Assembly: GCA_963844635.1 (NCBI GenBank)
Contig: CAWJPD010000009.1
Location: 1-64,000, forward strand
DNA from: JAJPKK01 sp963844635
Lineage (GTDB): Bacteria > Pseudomonadota > Alphaproteobacteria > Rhizobiales > Xanthobacteraceae
DNA: 64,000 nt
Direction: 5' to 3'
Of this stretch, positions 1-8,391 are shown one piece after another. Position 1 is the first letter of the stretch; the number at the start of each line of letters is the position of its first letter. The notes beneath the pieces are model-generated. The model saw only the letters and a program-made list of their open reading frames with translations. It was not told the DNA's origin and searched no databases. A program made the position numbers and the translations under genes.

Positions 1-726
1 TGCTTTCGATGTAGAGCTTGTCGCACGTTGCGGGGTCGCTGTATTTCCGGTGCGTTGTGTTTCCTGCATAAGCTTGCAGGTAAAGTATAACCGCCGCCGA
101 CCGTTGCACTGCGGTCAGTGTGTGGACATCGCGTCGGTTCCGGGCGTCGTCGAATTTGCGCGTGTATCTGGTCCCTGGCCGTTGCTCAGGCGAGCCGAGC
201 AACGGAGACAGCATGCGCTGGAGCCCGGCGATCAAATGGTTTGTTTCTCTCGCGCGTTCCGTGAGGTCCTTGATCTGGTCGTTTTTGACAGTGATCTCCG
301 CACGCAAGAAATCCGATCTCGCCGTCCTTTTCCGAAAGGCGCTGTTGCAGCTGCTGCACGAATTGTTCTGAAGTCGGCGTCCGGCCGCGGCTGTTCGCGT
401 CCGGCCGCGAACTGTTCGTCGCTCCGTTGCTTTGATTTCGGCAGACGAACGGACGCGTCCGGCCGCGGCTGTTCGCGAACGTTCGTTTGGCTTCGTTCCA
501 TGATCATCGCAATGTGCCGATCGATCGAAGCCGGCGTAATAAGATACCGCTCGCCGTAAGTCGTCTCGACTTTCTGGCATTCGAGATCGCCGCGACCGCA
601 GTACTTCTGGATCGCGCGAATTGTTCGCGGGTGGCCGGCCGCGGCGTACCGGTCGGCGGCTTCTTCGACGGAAAGGAGGAAAGAGTGTTCGTCGGTGGAC
701 GCGTCCGGCCGCGGCTGTTCGCTCAT
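1..726 (-). pseudogene. HTH / coiled-coil protein with EQPRPDA repeats, frameshifted and cut by the window edge
   Basis: The N-terminus (from the ATG at 726) has a MerR/excisionase-like helix-turn-helix region, seen as LLSVEEAADRYAAAGHPRTI followed by an R-x-L-x(8)-ERYLITP stretch. The peptide EQPRPDA then recurs four times (residues about 3, 103, 129 and in degenerate form between). The main frame stops at 232, but two +1 shifts restore a long helical, coiled-coil-like region: one near 370 (giving SEQFVQQLQQRLSEKDGEI) and one near 318 at a TTT run (giving AEITVKNDQIKDLTERAR). That frame then stays open to base 1. Similar HTH-coiled-coil proteins are common on alphaproteobacterial genomic islands, and DNA binding is inferred. 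Either the gene is broken or the consensus has two indels. Confidence 0.6.
378..722. repeat. Dispersed 21-bp GC-rich repeat inside the HTH gene
   Basis: The sequence CGTCCGGCCGCGGCTGTTCG occurs at 378, 456 and 702, with a diverged copy at 398. On the minus strand it encodes the peptide EQPRPDA each time. The copies are nearly identical at DNA level, including wobble positions, which suggests recent spread or gene conversion rather than selection on the peptide alone. Confidence 0.75.
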
Positions 727-756
727 GTTCGCATGGTAGCACCCGGCCCGTTCCAC

Positions 757-1213
757 GCCTCGCCGGTTATCCCCAGCGGAAAGTGCGGATCACGCAAACT
801 GAAAAAAGGATGCATGAATTTAGCAACTCGAAAATCACCGATATCGAAAGGAGCGCGCACGGATATCGTGCGCATCGTAGCTCACGGATTTCCTGAGCGG
901 CCTGATTGTCGGAGCAGTTTGCTGCGCCGCGATTGCGATTTCTGTCCGAGGGCGCAAGAAGTCGATTTTGGACTGAGGCGTGTCCACTCAGGTGATGAAC
1001 GACTTCCCGGCCACAGCAGAGCGAAGCTGGTCACCGCGGACGCTGTTTCGCTTCGAAAGAGGAGGTCGCATGGACAAGCAAACGCCTGCGGGTCTGTCAC
1101 CGAGCGGCTTTGCCGCTACCGGCTTGATGTCGGTCTTCGGAGATGGCAACCTCATGTTCAAACGCACAGGGTGGCTCTTTTTGTTGTGACTTAATGCGAA
1201 GGAGGAAACGCCA
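757..1213. other. Intergenic region without recognisable gene
   Basis: Short ORFs occur on both strands, but none has a recognisable motif or a persuasive start. A good ribosome binding site (AAGGAGGAAAC at about 1199-1209) belongs to the gene starting at 1214. Confidence 0.5.
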
Positions 1214-1732
1214 ATGGATTCCATGATTGATTCATTATTCGATCAGTATGAACGCGGCCGTATGACGCGACGGCATCTTGTCGAAGCGCTGGCCGTATTG
1301 GTCCTGCCAGAGAGGGCCCTGGCGCAGGATGCCGCCCCGGCTCCCACTCCGATTGTTCGCGGCTTGAGCGTCAACCACGTCGCGCTCACGGTTAGCGATA
1401 TTGAGCGTTCCTTCGTTTTTTATGAAAAATTATTCGGGGTCACAAAAGGCTGGCCGGCCACGGACGCCGGTACGGGTATCCATATGGACTTGCCTGACGG
1501 GTACATCAGCGTCGATTCAGTCGCCGAAAAAAAGGGCGTGATCACGCATTTCGCAGTGGCAGTCGACCATATGGATCGGGTTGCTGCTAAACGCCTCGCT
1601 GACAAAATCAACAGCGAGTTTCCGGACGCCAAAGCGAGAGATGCGTATCAGGCCAATACCGGCGGCTCGACGGTCAATCTCAGGGATCCCGACGGCTTCT
1701 TCGTGCAAATCTCGTCGAAAGACGGGCGCTGA
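1214..1732 (+). CDS. VOC-family (glyoxalase/dioxygenase fold) protein with N-terminal export-like segment
   Basis: The protein has 172 residues. Residues 1-40 hold an RR pair (MTRRHLVEAL) and a short hydrophobic stretch ending in ALAQ, resembling a weak Tat or Sec signal, though a glutamate inside the hydrophobic part makes export uncertain. Residues 50-170 form one vicinal-oxygen-chelate module: VNHVALTVSDIERSFVFYE opens it and GGSTVNLRDPDGFFVQI closes it. VOC members bind a divalent metal and act as dioxygenases, isomerases or resistance proteins; the substrate here is unknown. The start is supported by AAGGAGG about 6 bases upstream. It stands alone on the plus strand and converges with the thyX operon. 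Confidence 0.8.
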   Translation: MDSMIDSLFDQYERGRMTRRHLVEALAVLVLPERALAQDAAPAPTPIVRGLSVNHVALTVSDIERSFVFYEKLFGVTKGWPATDAGTGIHMDLPDGYISVDSVAEKKGVITHFAVAVDHMDRVAAKRLADKINSEFPDAKARDAYQANTGGSTVNLRDPDGFFVQISSKDGR

Positions 1733-1783
1733 ACGGACTTAGGAATAATTCAGTCACATTCTGTCTGAGAGGTTTCTCGCCCG

Positions 1784-1937
1784 TCAGAAATGTGGGTTGT
1801 TCGCCCGCGGAACGTCAGCCTTCTTGCCGGAATACCATTGGATGTTTTCGGCGCATACCTGCTGCGTCCAGTTGGCCGGCTGAATCCATACGTCATGGTC
1901 GCCGTCTGTCCACAGACCACGGAACAGGTCGATGAAG
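1784..1937 (-). other. Open frame after the thyX operon, possibly the C-terminal part of the 37-aa ORF
   Basis: Read from about 1937 to the TGA at 1784, the minus strand gives an open frame of about 50 residues with a protein-like composition (segments LFRGLWTDGDHDVW and NIQWYSGKKADVPRANNP). It has no start codon of its own. A one-base shift near 1940 would join it to the small ORF at 2052-1939, making a protein of about 88 residues. I do not recognise the family. Given the many indels in this island, a single broken gene is plausible. Confidence 0.3.
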
Positions 1938-1938
1938 C

Positions 1939-2052
1939 TTACTCAGACGGTATGATCGTGGATTGGGCGAGATCAAAAGTCTCAAGGAATTCTCTGCGTT
2001 CTCGCAACGAAAGCTTGTTTAACTCGCTCGGCGTGGGATTTCCCTTCAACAT
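1939..2052 (-). CDS. 37-residue ORF directly behind thyX
   Basis: The ATG at 2052 lies only 4 bases after the thyX stop (2057), so it would be translated from the same mRNA. The product is charged and probably helical (SELNKLSLRERREFLETFDL). There is no recognised family. It could be an independent small protein of the operon or the N-terminal half of a frameshifted gene continuing to 1784. Confidence 0.4.
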   Translation of the reverse strand: MLKGNPTPSELNKLSLRERREFLETFDLAQSTIIPSE

Positions 2053-2056
2053 TGCT

Positions 2057-2884
2057 TTAAGAATGGCGATTGCGGTCGTGGACAAATGCTTTGCGTTGAT
2101 TTGGGATTTCAAGAAACGCCTCGAAGCAGATCGGGACCCATTTCATCATGATCTGCATGATCGCTTCGGCATAAACCCGTATTTCCAATTGTGCGCTTGG
2201 GTCCGCGCGCAGCTGTACAAAATGCATCAGATTGTGCAAATCCACTTTCCAGTACCATTGGGTATACGTGTTTAGCGGCAGCGTAACTCTAGCCAGTTCA
2301 CGAGAAATTACAGGCCTAGATTGGTCCTTTTCTTCGTTTAGCATCCATAGATAATGTTGGTAGTTCCGCTGACAATCATCCCGCATAACATCGACAATAG
2401 ATTCTGCATGAGGCGTCTCCACGGCTTGGCCTCGTCCCTGGCGATTATCCTTTGACTGTTCCCCGACACTTCCTGCCGTAGGAAAATAAAATTCTCTATC
2501 AAGAATAGAGTAGCGCGCTGAATATTCGTTGACGCTCGCCGTTCGGTGTCTAATCCATTGGCGAGCTACAAAGATGGGGAGTTGCACGCGAAGTTTAATC
2601 TCAGCCATTTCAAACGGAGTAGTATGTCCGTGCCGCATAAGATATCTAATAAGTGTTCGATCGTCGCTTGACGCTCTCGTACCCGTTCCGTATGACACCC
2701 TAGCTGCCTGTACAACGGCCGCGTCATTGCCCATGTAATCAATGACCCGAATAAAACCATGATCAAGCACCGGTATTATCTGATAAAGAATGTCTTCTAA
2801 TGCAGCCACAGTCGCACGGCGCGTGTCGTTACGAACGGAGCGCATGGACTCAATTTGATTTTGTTCATCGGTGCTGACTGACAT
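2057..2884 (-). CDS. thyX: FAD-dependent thymidylate synthase ThyX
   Basis: The 275 residues include the ThyX signature RHRTASVNEYSARYS (residues about 112-126), which matches the RHR-x7-S motif that binds dUMP and FAD. ThyX methylates dUMP to dTMP using methylenetetrahydrofolate, FAD and NAD(P)H. The C-terminal helix region (LHNLMHFVQLRADPSAQLEIR) carries the conserved Arg/Gln/Glu pattern, so the enzyme looks intact. The start is 5 bases after the methyltransferase stop at 2890, so it belongs to the same operon. The N-terminal 35 residues are an extension with no obvious domain. An intact ThyX on an integrative island, with a dUTPase nearby, suggests a role in the element's own dTMP supply or in a nucleotide-based system. 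Confidence 0.95.
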   Translation of the reverse strand: MSVSTDEQNQIESMRSVRNDTRRATVAALEDILYQIIPVLDHGFIRVIDYMGNDAAVVQAARVSYGTGTRASSDDRTLIRYLMRHGHTTPFEMAEIKLRVQLPIFVARQWIRHRTASVNEYSARYSILDREFYFPTAGSVGEQSKDNRQGRGQAVETPHAESIVDVMRDDCQRNYQHYLWMLNEEKDQSRPVISRELARVTLPLNTYTQWYWKVDLHNLMHFVQLRADPSAQLEIRVYAEAIMQIMMKWVPICFEAFLEIPNQRKAFVHDRNRHS

Positions 2885-2889
2885 GGATC

Positions 2890-3997
2890 TTATCTCGCCA
2901 CTATTCTTGAGGGAACAGGGTCTTTATTTAGGCAACTCTCGACCTCTGCCGAGATGCCTATTTGGAGCAATGCTGCTCGCAGGTTTGATAGAGTTGGTAT
3001 CTCGCACAGGTTCCGACATACATCCTTTCGATCAACGGCCACTTGGCCTGGATTAGGCTAAAGACGACCCTAGTCTCCTCGAAGGTTCCGGCTTGTATTG
3101 CGATCACGCAATCTGAGAGAACTGCCGGCTCATTCGGCGAATACATGGCCAACTTTGTCCTATCCGGCCTACCAACTCTAGGAATCAAAACGGCTGCGTC
3201 CCGGAGTTTAGACTTTGCGCGGACCTTGATAGACGAAGGTTGAACTCGGTTATTGCTCAACTGGCTGGTGTGAATTAATTGAACTGCTTGGGAGACTTTG
3301 ACTTAATCACATCAGGCATCGAAAGCCGTCCTCTGTAAAGTCTTACGCCAGAAACGATAATTTCACGTCTAAACTGCTGAATGATTTCGCCGCCCACGCG
3401 ACGAGAGTGCGTCCTTTTCTGAAGACATACACATCTGACTTCAACTTCACACCCAGAAAAACCCAACTTATGAGGCACGGCGATTTCAGAGAGTTGAAAC
3501 TGCCCTAAAATTGCATTCAAGGTCGCTTTATCGCGATCGCTCGTCATACAAGAGGATGGAAGCAGCGCAACCAAAATGCCTTCCGGGCCTAAATATTGCA
3601 GACTTTCCGTAACAAAGGCGAGCGCTTTGCCACATGTGAACTGTTCGCCTTCCACAGTAACATCGAATTTGGTGCCACCACGGCAAGAAAAGGGCGGATT
3701 TAAAAATATTAGAGACAAGCGGCCTCTCAGCAATCGTAAGAACCCAGCACTGTGATGTCGTGGATTTAGAAAATTACACGTATAGGCAGATATTTTGTTA
3801 AATCTCCGACGCAAGCGACGCACTGACATCTTATCAACATCCGTTGCATACAATTGAGTACCAGGCCATCGATTGCGAACTGCCGCAAGCAGCGAACCTT
3901 CACCGGCCGCAAAGTCCGCTGCACTCCGGGGGTCGTTGCAGACGAGCGAACCAATAATATACTCGGCCAGTTCAGCAGGCGTAAAATACTGGTCCAT
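2890..3997 (-). pseudogene. N6-adenine-type DNA methyltransferase (Eco57I/type I HsdM-like), two frameshifts
   Basis: I choose the ATG at 3997, one base after the upstream stop (TAA-G-ATG), giving MDQYFTPAELAEYI. SAM-binding motif I is AADFAAGEGSLLAAV and catalytic motif IV is NPPF. The frame ends at 3275, but a one-base shift there continues as LIHTSQL and then RDAAVLIPRVGRPDR and LSDCVIAIQ, the usual C-terminal half of this MTase family. A second shift near 3000 gives TLSNLRAALLQIGIS and a natural stop at 2890. The restored length is about 368 residues. The enzyme would methylate adenine in DNA. No endonuclease domain is visible. Motifs are undamaged, so either recent inactivation or consensus errors could explain the shifts. 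Confidence 0.75.
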
Positions 3998-3998
3998 C

Positions 3999-4945
3999 TT
4001 AGGCTGACGTCCGCACGCTAGGCAAAAAGTCTGATACTGAGTATTCCAAGAGATGTGCCTCCCCAGTGGTCCGTTGCTGCTTACGTCGAGGATGGTCGTA
4101 GATGAGCTCAATCTTTCGACTGGCTGCTATGCAGAGCAGCACAGCCCCAAGAGAATGCGGTTTAGTACCTATAGGAGCCACTTTAATATGATCGTGGGGA
4201 AACGCCCGAAGAACGTCTTCAAGCACATAGAACAGGCTAAATGGACAGTTCGCGCGAGCGAATCTCAGCGTTCCTCCACGCCTTAGTTGCTTCCAACTGC
4301 GGCTGATTACCTAGATATGTATAAAATGGATATTCGGCTTGGAACCCTGGCACTCCAATGATTGGCACGATTTTACCTCCAGGAGGTTCGACCTGCTCGA
4401 TCATGTAGGCGAATTGAGTTCCCTCGAATCCGAGCAACGGGATAAAGCAGACCTTCTCAGATCTTAACGTCAGCGAGGGTGGTGAATAGCGGAAGAGGGG
4501 AAATACCTTCAATCCGTTCGCTGAGGTCAAAAATCTCTCCTTTGCGGGGATTATCACTGGATCGGTATGTTTGAGGTTCAACGTAAACTACCTCTGTTCG
4601 AAAACTATTCTCTAGAGCGACGCGAATCAAGGGTGCCCAAACGTGATGGCCTAATCCTGTGATGTCAATGTAAAGATGCTTGACGCCTAGCGTTCTAATA
4701 AACTGTTCAAGCGCGCCTCGATTTCGCAAAGAGATCTCTTCGCCGTAGCGGTCAGTTCTTATTGCATTGGACCCAACATCATCGATCCTTAGTTTTTGTA
4801 CTTCGGGGTCATCTGCCCATTTTGTAAGATGTTCGCTTCTCTGTTCGAATACTCCATACAAGTAGACCGAGTGCTTCGCCGGCGTAAACTCACTTGGATT
4901 ATTGTATGTTCTCGTAAAGAGCGGACGTTCACGCAGCGCTTCCAT
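3999..4945 (-). pseudogene. Uncharacterised Rossmann-like protein of the cassette, two frameshifts
   Basis: The start at 4945 lies 17 bases inside the end of the upstream ATPase gene, and the stop (3999) lies one base before the methyltransferase start. Joining three frames (shifts near 4490 and 4258) gives about 315 residues. Alternating hydrophobic strands and glycine turns suggest an alpha/beta fold: KHLYIDITGLGHHVWAPL, then GGKIVPIIGVPGFQAEYPFY, then IKVAPIGTKPHSLGAVL followed by KIELIYDHP. I do not know the family. Fixed position between an ATPase and a DNA methyltransferase suggests a sensor or nucleotide-binding component. No signal peptide or membrane segment is present. Confidence 0.6.
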
Positions 4946-6843
4946 AATACGCCTCAAAAAGTTGCAGTTGTTCAGGGAGAGGAACATCTTCAGGCGCCGA
5001 ATTGTTCTTTAAGATGTCGCGAATTGCCTCGCGCGAGTTCCGAACTAATCCGAGAATTTGTGTTGGCGTGAGAGTTAATTTCCGCTTTCTCCTATAGCTG
5101 AAAACGAAAAATGGTGCGTAAATAGGATGTAGTGAATAGTCGTACGCTCTGACATCGGCCTCCTCGAGCTTTGTCCCGCTGTCACGCACAAGTGCTAGGT
5201 GCATCACAGCAGCCGTGATCAGTTGGATTAATTCCGGTGGTGAGCCTGCCGACCTGAGAAATATGGAACTGGTTTTTATCTCCGGGCGTCGCCCTTCGGA
5301 CCGTTGCGCAAGAACTTGAAAGACCCTACCAAGGCCAAGTGCAAGTTTCGTCAAATTTGCGCCGGAAACTGACAGGCCTTCGAGTCAGAGAGGTTCTTTT
5401 TTCCTACATATTGAGCGGCCAAGGCTTGGACATCAACACACCGCCTCGTTGAGACGACCGCTCCGCCTGCGGTGGAAAGCAAGAGTTCGGTCAACCAACT
5501 CAAGAAAATCCGACATCGAATCTCCATAATTGGACAAAGGCGCTCGACCCGGCGTAATATTTGCGAATGCCAGATCTCCCTTTTCTAATGGTAAATAATA
5601 TGGCTGTTTTAGTTGTTGTAGTGATTTAGCCATTGTTGAGGATTTTGCCTTCTTTGAGACGAGAACATCACGCAGTGGCTCATTTTTACTCTCTGCCAAT
5701 TTAATATCGCATAAAATTCAAGTGGGGCGATATCGGTCTGATCGGCGAGGATCGTGTCGTCGGCGGGAAGCTTGTCTAGAATGGCTGAAATGGCCTTGTT
5801 AACGCCGAGTAACTGTGCCTCTTCGTCGTCGCTCAATTCGGGAAGGAGGGAGTCAATCGGCGGCACCTTCGCGCCGCTCTCCAGGATTAACTGCGAAAAG
5901 ACGCTGGTTGCAGATCGTTGATGCAAACTGCTCGAACCCGGATTCCGAAGCTAGCGGCGATGTTGATACGAACATAATCAGCTGGACTGTTCAGTTGTTC
6001 ATTGGCGTTGAGTGTAGCTCGCATTCTCCAACCGAGCTCCTGAACTCCTATTTTGAAACTATAATTGGATCCAGAGTGCTTGATAAGAAGTGTTTATTAC
6101 GACCTGCTGCTCATCAGTAAAGTTTTCGTACTCATCGATCAAAAAGAAAAAATGCTTCGATCGAAACTGAGGTAATGCTTTTACCTCAGAAATTAATTCG
6201 TCTATCGGCACACCTTGCATCGACAATTGCGGATGTTCTCCTCCGAAAGGTTGTTGAAGAAAAGATTCGAACTGAAGCTTAGCGAAACTCAGTTGCTCGT
6301 GAAGGGCAGCACAAAGTTCTACATTTTTCATGCAAAGGCTACGCAAACGCGATTGCACGCGTACGGAGATAAAACGCTATCATTCGGAAACAGTAAGATA
6401 GACCAGTCGAGAAATGTGATAACTTGACCGCATAGAAGTGGAGCATCGATGTAGTGTCCAAATAATTTTGTCCAGCGTGCAGCCGGTAATTCTGGGCCTT
6501 GAAATGCAGTTACCCGGTTTGTGTCTACACGATAGTAAAAGCCAAAATACGGCCAAGATGGGACCGCGGCGGTGTTCTGTTTGGAAAGGGCGAATTGTCC
6601 TTTCGTACTGACAACGACCGGAGCGCGGTCGCTTTCCTGTACCGCGGCCACCCATTAATACGCAAGGTCGATGGTCTTCCAAATCTGGAAGATAAGAGGG
6701 TGTCGGAATAACTGACATATCTTCTGCAGCCACTCTGCTTTATAGTTTCCGAAGAGTTCCGATAGCTGCTGTTTAGCCGGTGTAGTTTGGGAGTTAGGAG
6801 TTATGGTCGCCTCACAAGGGGTTGCCAACCATTTTGGTTCCAA
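4929..6843 (-). pseudogene. ORC/CDC6-like AAA ATPase, many single-base frameshifts
   Basis: About ten one-base shifts (near 6735, 6625, 6605, 6360, 6095, 5975, 5900, 5705, 5440 and 5375) split a gene of about 635 codons. Joined, it reads QQLSELFGNYKAEWL, then PSYLPDLEDHRPCVLMGG continuing into RGTGKATALRSLS (Walker A), then WPYFGFYYRVDTNRVTAF, then HFFFLIDEYENFTDEQQ (Walker B with DE), then NTLIKHSGSNYSFKIGVQ and an ELGWRMRAT stretch (sensor-1 region). The C-terminus ends in LQLFEAYYG. These match ORC/CDC6-type STAND-like ATPases found in prokaryotic conflict loci. The start is uncertain: TTG at 6843 would overlap the upstream gene by about 40 bases. The restored frames contain no internal stops and the motifs are intact, so error in the consensus is as likely as decay. 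Confidence 0.7.
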
Positions 6844-7707
6844 TACAACAATGGGATTGTCGCGTCAGGCGTTTTATGGTGGAAGGCAAAGACATAGTCC
6901 AAGACGATGGTATCCGTGCCAATCATCCGCGCCTCCAGTATCGGGAATGCCAGCGCGTTTGCTCGGCTTTCTCTCAGAGCGGCGATATGGGTCTTAGAAG
7001 AATTCGGCGGCCATATTATGGAATTTGGATGAAAGCAGCCGTAGTTAGATGTGAGGAAATTTCCTGGGCTGGAGGATCACCCCTGGACAATAGTTGGAGA
7101 TTTCATCAGCTCCGTACTGAGTGCAGATTGCTGGGCAATAAAAGAATCCAGTAATGTTTCGGCGCGCAGCCAGCTGTTGGAAAGTTGCTGAGGCGCCTGC
7201 ACCGATAGGGTACGGTCGGGTCCAAGTCGTTATGAATTGCTGCCCTGAACCAACGAAATCATCGACGAAGAGAACTGGGCGGGTTGGAGTGCGACCATAC
7301 TTCTCACCGCCACATCCGGTTCGACAATATGGTTCTCCGGGATGCCGAGTTGGTCTCGTGCGCATCCTCGCAAAAATGTAACCACTGTCGGCTGGGCTTG
7401 CACCTCCGGTGACACGGGTCACGATCAAGGTGTCGAAGAAATTCTGCCAAGCAGACCTTGCTGGAAGAAAAAGAGGCACCCTTCGCCCTACCTAGCGCGC
7501 TGAAGTTCTGAAACGCTGCCAAAAATAATTGTCCGACCAGCGGTTCCAGACAAACAAAAATGAATTGAGGACGTGCAAAGCGGTGTCTGTTTCGTCCGCG
7601 GCGAGTTTGCTGCGAGCCAGGGGTTCGATCCGGCTTTCCATCGCAGGCGGCCATAGCTGAAATTCTACGAGGCTCTTGCACCGATCGATGACTAATGCTC
7701 GATCCAT
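6801..7707 (-). pseudogene. Phosphoribosyltransferase-like protein (PRTase-CE type), frameshifted
   Basis: The ATG at 7707 begins MDRALVIDRCKSLVEFQLWP. After several one-base shifts (about 7530, 7490, 7375, 7300 and 7075) the core reads GYIFARM, RDQLGIPENHIVEPDVAV and VLFVDDFVGSGQQFITTW. The VDD-x-x-GSG pattern corresponds to the PRPP-binding loop of type I phosphoribosyltransferases. The C-terminal part is FFYCPAICTQYGADEI, then FHPNSIIWPPN, and it ends with TPDATIPLLYWNQNGW and a stop at 6801. About 300 residues, as expected for the PRTase-CE group of conflict-system proteins, which usually pair with an ORC-like ATPase, as here. The substrate is unknown. It is probably the first gene of the operon. 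Confidence 0.7.
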
Positions 7708-7808
7708 AGCCGGTCCAGAGGATGTGCTGGCGTTAATGAGGTGAAAAACGGATTATGACATAAGAGTTGAGCTGACAAACAGAGTCGCTGTCCCTTAGTA
7801 GGCACAAT
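7708..7808. promoter_or_regulatory. Divergent promoter region between dUTPase and the PRTase-ATPase operon
   Basis: This 101-base AT-richer gap separates the two divergent start codons (7707 minus, 7809 plus) and should hold both promoters. I could not pick out convincing -35/-10 boxes or an operator palindrome. The call rests on gene orientation alone. Confidence 0.4.
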
Positions 7809-8289
7809 ATGCAAATCGAAGTCTGCTATCCCTCGATCGCCGTATCGTTGGCTGGGGATTTCCGAGCTACGGGTCTGCATCCGCCGCCGCTATGGATTTA
7901 TTCGCGTGTTTACAGTCGGAGCTGACCCTGCGGCCTCAGCACGCTCCAGTGCTCATCCTACCGGCATCGCAATTCATATTGCGGATCCCGATTGGTGCGC
8001 AATCATTATTCCAAGATCAGGATTAGGACATAATCAAGGTTTAGTTCTCGGGAACACACTGGGACTTATTGATGCAGACTATACAGGCGGATGTTTTGTT
8101 TCTGCCTGGAACCGCAATAAGACCGCGCAAAGTGGTGATGTATCCAGCAGTGTTATTTGTATTAAGCCGGGCGAGCGGATCGCGCAGATGTTGGTCGTTC
8201 GCGTTAATCGTCCCTCCTGGCGAGTTGTGGATAGCTTCTCCCAGAATACCGGTCGTGGTGCATTAGGATTTGGTTCGACAAACAAGTAG
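7809..8289 (+). pseudogene. dut: dUTP diphosphatase (dUTPase), two frameshifts near the N-terminus
   Basis: From ATG 7809 (MQIEVCYPSIA) two one-base shifts (about 7842 and 7962) link the frames: IVGWGFPSYGSASAAAMDLF, LTLRPQHAPVLI, then PTGIAIHIADPDW. The remaining 110 codons are intact and carry the dUTPase motifs: PRSGLGHNQGLVLG (motif 2), LGLIDADYTGG with the catalytic Asp (motif 3), PGERIAQML (motif 4) and GRGALGFGST (motif 5, the C-terminal arm over the active site). The restored length is about 160 residues. The enzyme hydrolyses dUTP to dUMP and PPi, giving the substrate of ThyX encoded 5 kb away. It is divergent from the PRTase-ATPase operon. If the shifts are real, translation could only begin late and the protein would lack motif 1. 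Confidence 0.8.
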
Positions 8290-8391
8290 TAATTGGCCGG
8301 CGAGCAGAGAGCTTTGCTGCTAAGGCGCTGCGATAGATAGGATGAACTGACACCGAATGAGGGTCATTTCTGTTCAGGAGCTGAATTCCGG

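Noticed and set aside
7906..8289. First read as a dCTP deaminase
   Set aside because: Motif 3 (LGLIDADYTGG) with a short length, PRSGLG, PGERIAQM and GRGALGFGST are the dUTPase motif order. The restored N-terminus also matches dUTPase.
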